From Phytophthora colocasiae (lineage: Eukaryota > Oomycota > Peronosporomycetes > Peronosporales > Peronosporaceae), in NCBI GenBank assembly GCA_018806915.1, contig JAGKQI010000105.1, positions 3,844,001 through 3,908,000 of the forward strand: DNA of 64,000 nucleotides. The letters run 5' to 3'. This document shows positions 60,481 to 64,000 of this stretch, one piece after another (positions within the stretch are counted from its first letter, which is position 1; each line of letters begins with the position of its first letter). A program made the position numbers and the translations under genes. The notes below the pieces were generated by a model. The model worked only from the letters and a program-made list of their open reading frames with translations, did not search any database and was not told where the DNA came from.

Positions 60481-62860
60481 TCCCTGAAAAACACCATGAC
60501 ACATGACAGACAAACACAAAGGTGCAGTTTAGCTACTAAATTACAAAAGGCAAACACAAGGAACGTCTAAGTGACCACACGGATTTGTGGGGAACCACAA
60601 AGGAACGTTGAGCAAATACCCCCTGCGCAATATTAGCCTATCCGTGATCGTTACTTTTGACCAATCAAATTCTAGTCAAGGGATCGATCGATGGCAGTGG
60701 TTGCTCGAGTTTCCGCTGCCACTCACTTCCGAACGAAACCAACCACTCTCTACTTCCAAGATGCCAAGACCTCGGCCCTGGAGTCTGCTCTGCAGCAGCT
60801 TTTCGCTCGAGGATGCAGCACTGTTGCTGCAAGACATGAAAACATGGAAGACTGTCAAGAGCCACCTCATGTCGTGCACTTCTTGCAGCATCAGCGCTCC
60901 GCACTCGATGCGCTACAAGGTGCTGCGATGCGCCTGCAACATGTGCAAGGATGCTGCCCCCTACTTTCCATGCCCTTGGCGCCTAAATGTGTTGGTGTGC
61001 CAAGAAAACCAATCGGTTGACATCTACGAGAACGGCCAGCATCATTTGCGAGCCCAGGCCCCCTCAAAGCGCGGTCTCACACCACTGCAGCATGTTTTCA
61101 TCAAGGAGCTCGCGCGCGAGAACCTCATGCCTCAGCGCATTCTGCACGCTTTGGGGCGCAAATTTAACCTCCGGCCTGCTACGCTACCATCGCTTCGATC
61201 GGTGCAAAATGTCGTGCACTACTACCGCCGCATCCGCCTTGGAGGGAACGACAAGCACCGGGAGATAAAAGAGTTTGTCCGTCGCCTCGCGTTTAGTGGA
61301 CGTGAAGGCGAGCATGACGCCTTCACGTTCACTAACGACTACGACGAGGATGGAGTGCCCATTGTGGGCAATGGATCGGACGCTCGTCCGTTCTTGGTGG
61401 GCATGACGACCAAGGCACTTCTCCGCAATGCCGTCCGCGATTCCGGTACTTTTGTGCTGCACATGGATGCAACGTTTAAGTTAAATGCGGCCGGATACCC
61501 TGTCCTCGTGTGCGGCATCACCGATGCTGCGCGAACTTTCCATTTCGTGGCTATATTCATCTCATCGCAAATGCAGGAAGGGCATTTTGTTGCAGCGCTC
61601 GTCGCATTGCGACGCATGTATGCGCGTGTGAATAGCGCTGAGATTAACGTTAAGTACGTCCTTGGGGGTGCTGACAAGGCCCAGCGCAACGCGTTTGCTG
61701 AATATTCGGGGCCGACTGTGACTTTAGCTATCTGATGGTTTCTACCACGTCGTTGCTAAGCTACGAGAGAAGGCGCGATACCTCAGTCAAGAGCTCTCGG
61801 TGTTAGTCTTTAAAGGGGTCTACGATCTCCACTTCTGTGCCAGTGAGACCGAATACGAGAACCGAAAGACGGCCATGCTGGAGACGTGGGCTGCGCACCC
61901 AGACTTGTTGTACGCTCGCATGGAGATTGAAGGTCAACCACGCACGGGGTGGCTTGTCGATCTGCGCACTGCATTCTGCCCGTGCCGCTACTACCTGAAG
62001 ATGGAGTATTGCTGCCTGCTGTTCGCCGCAGCAGTCGCGCATGATGGTGGATGCAGCTGGCGACAAGGTTCTCGTGAACCGCAAGCGACTCAAGAAGGCT
62101 GGTCGTCCCCAGAATGCTGGTCATGCTCTTCAGAGTCTGTGATTCAGAGTAATTGCAATGACCGCCACCGAGTTGTAACTGCATTGCTCAGTGCGTCGTA
62201 GGGCATGATGTGGGAGCAGCATCGCCGAATAAAACAACACCAACGAGATGACAATGCTCACATAATTCATTCTTTTATGTTACGTACAACCAGAACAACC
62301 CAAAGTATTAGCTCATGATGCAGGACACAGCTTCACGCACCCATATACACGCACGATTTGTACAACACCGAGTCTTGCCGTGACACCACGTGTACCAAGC
62401 ACAGCTGCCCACGAAGACGTACCGGTCGTTAAGCTCTCTCAGCTACTGAGCCCTTCATGTCCTGCAACCCACGTCCTGCCAGCCTCCGAGCCCCGCCGCC
62501 CGCCAGTCGCCGAGCGCTTCCAACCGTCCGAGCGCTGCCAGCCTCCGAGCCGCTCGTCCCGATCTCACCGAGGCCGCCGCTGATGCCGTCGGCCCTTGAG
62601 AGTGCCGAGTCTGAAACGCCCTCTTCCTGCCACGAAACCTTGAATGAGAGTCACCGATCAACCACCCGTTGGGGGAGGGCTAGGGATAAACAATTTGTCG
62701 CTTGCGTTTCGCGCCACGCCGCCGTCAGCCTCGTTTCTGCCATTGTGCTGAGCTGGGCTTTATGGTGTTGATCAGGGATTTTGAGGTGTTTATCGTATTT
62801 TGTCCCATGTAACCAGTAACTTGTCTCGGTGTTGTGGTCCACCCTTGATCGTTACACGTA
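60452..62860 (+). mobile_element. MULE-type transposon inserted in the G3 integrase gene
   Basis: The insert separates two parts of one Gypsy pol. Similar inverted segments support its extent: CATCAAATCCCTGAAAAACA near 60474 against the complement of TCAGGGATTTTGAGGTG near 62785, and outer GTAACGA strings at 60451 and, reversed, near 62851. I could not identify a 9-bp target duplication, so the exact borders are uncertain. The inside holds one MULE transposase gene. Confidence 0.7.
60761..62201 (+). pseudogene. MULE transposase, one frameshift
   Basis: From ATG 60761 a cysteine-rich N-terminal domain (LRCACNMCKDAAPYFPCPW) precedes LTPLQHVFIKELARENLMPQ and a helix region. The MULE catalytic core shows VLHMDATFKLNAAGYPVLVC (first Asp), TFHFVAIFISSQMQEGHFVA and KYVLGGADKAQRNAF (second Asp). 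A shift near 61730 moves to the frame FYHVVAKLREKARYLSQELS; later CPCRYYLKMEYCCLLFAAAV resembles a SWIM zinc motif whose expected final His is missing. The end at 62201 is not conserved. MULE transposases cut and paste elements with variable inverted ends. Confidence 0.8.
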
Positions 62861-63969
62861 ATCTCCAGCGTCGATGTTGGGCTGCTTCGCGTGGGTATGG
62901 TGTCTCTGGTTGAGCTTCCTCTGTTCTATGCGTGCAGTTATCATCGGCTTGTGCATAGCTCGTATGCTAGTTCGCGTAGCAGAAAGCCAAGGTTCGATGT
63001 CACCCGGCTGTTCTGGTAGCGTCACTATTTTGCGTTGTTTCGAATCCACACAGAAGTCCAATGGAGATGGCAATGGTAGTGCGCAAAAAAGCTCAACGTG
63101 AGCTTGGTTCCCCAGAGATGGTACTGGTGTGTGATTCAAATTTCCTTGTAGTACTGGCACGAAATAGGTCCAATCATGTATATCCACTTGATACTCGAGG
63201 CATAGCACACGTAATACCTGAATAATATCTCTGTTGGCTCGCTCAATACTACCGTTTATCCATGGGCAATAGGCTACTGTGAATTCTTGACGTGATTCAA
63301 TCGCCTGCATACTTCATTCACAACTGCATTTTTAAAATGTGACCCCTGGTCGCTGATCCATAGTGGTGGAATACCGTAGCGGCTGTGCCATGCAAGAATC
63401 ACCTCAGCAGCAACTGTGCTGGTAGGCGTGGAGCATGGAATCAATTCGCAAAAATGAGTCGCTTCATCTTTCAGTACCAGTAGATATTGATCACCACCAA
63501 AACTTTTCCCTAAAAACAGGAAATCCCAGTGAAGAGCACTGTTTCGTTCGTTTGTCCGATATGTTTCACCCCATGGTCGTTGTATGATCTTACCCCTCTT
63601 GACGTGATGACACAGCAGGCACGTCGATAAAAAGGCTTCCACCAGCGCTCTAAGGCGGACCAGGTAAGCAAACCTTCTTATCCTTTCAATTGCAGCGTCC
63701 CTACCACGGTGGCCTTGTGCTCCACAATGGGTTACAACTAATATTCGTTGCACTAGATAGTCATCTTTATCAAGAATCCACAATTTCTCGTCCACGTACC
63801 ACCCAGATTCGTCATCACCAGTAGCGTTGGGCCAGGGGTCTTTGGTGTATTTTGTCTGTGACTCTATTACCGCACGCTGACCTGGCCACTTAAAATTTGG
63901 ATCGCTTAGAGGGCGGATTGATAGTGACAATTGAGTTGAAGCTGTAGATACTTCCTGTGCTGGTGCCAA
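62861..63969 (-). pseudogene. G3 Gypsy integrase, continues off the right edge
   Basis: The zinc finger is HCGAQGHRGRDAAIERI with CLLCHHVKRG. The core has LHWDFLFLGKSFGGDQYLLV (first Asp), PLWISDQGSHFKNAVVNEVC (second Asp) and YCPWINGSIERANRDIIQVL (Glu). A one-base change near 63290 splits the core. The frame ends at NIDAGDYV against the MULE. The upstream part (RT, gag) lies beyond the window. Confidence 0.85.
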
Positions 63970-64000
63970 TTTCCTTCGTTTTCGACGTGTCCTCTTTTCC

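Overview
The window looks like nuclear DNA of an oomycete, most probably Phytophthora-like. This is an inference. It rests on sparse, short introns (64-72 nt wherever I could place both splice sites), the host proteins present (a Fun30-type remodeller, a cyclic-nucleotide-gated-like channel, a PX protein, RNase H2A), one plausible oomycete initiator element upstream of a secreted hydrolase gene, and the mixture of transposons. No rRNA gene, CRISPR array or intact tRNA gene is visible.

Host genes lie mostly on the left. They are a PH-domain protein (69-788, minus), RNase H2 catalytic subunit (854-2024, minus, five exons resolved), a PX-domain protein (13151-14284, plus), a broken MAPKK-like kinase (about 15.3-15.8 kb, plus), a Fun30/SMARCAD1-type SNF2 ATPase (16585-19449, plus), a channel with a cyclic-nucleotide-binding domain (19692-22488, minus) and a secreted serine hydrolase (22690-24318, minus). 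Between the first pair and the rest sit a 7.0-kb Copia element (2360-9356, target duplication CAGGG) and a 1.6-kb pogo-like element (10489-12107, TA duplication).

From 25 kb to the right edge nearly everything is transposon. A 2.8-kb hAT element (25008-27773, perfect 8-bp duplication) carries a 440-bp MITE in one of its introns. A second hAT gene (28783-55416) is split by a 24.3-kb Gypsy element, here called G1 (29639-53947, duplication CCGGT). G1's integrase gene is in turn split by a 16.5-kb Gypsy element with 1534-bp LTRs, here called G2 (32200-48690, duplication ATGG). The order of events is therefore hAT, then G1, then G2, and LTR pairs under 1% different suggest both Gypsy insertions are recent. 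The right edge holds a third Gypsy integrase (G3), interrupted by a MULE, with a deleted DDE transposon and a coiled-coil pseudogene beside it.

Three things stand out. G2 has two RNase H domains, of which the usual one has lost catalytic residues and the second keeps the full set. G2 also carries a reading frame of about 1,000 codons on the strand opposite gag-pol, next to its 3' LTR. G1, a separate lineage, has its own smaller opposite-strand frame in the same place, and is also packed with short perfect inverted repeats along its whole length, coding and non-coding alike. Most transposon genes carry frameshifts or stops, some of which could be sequencing errors in a draft assembly.
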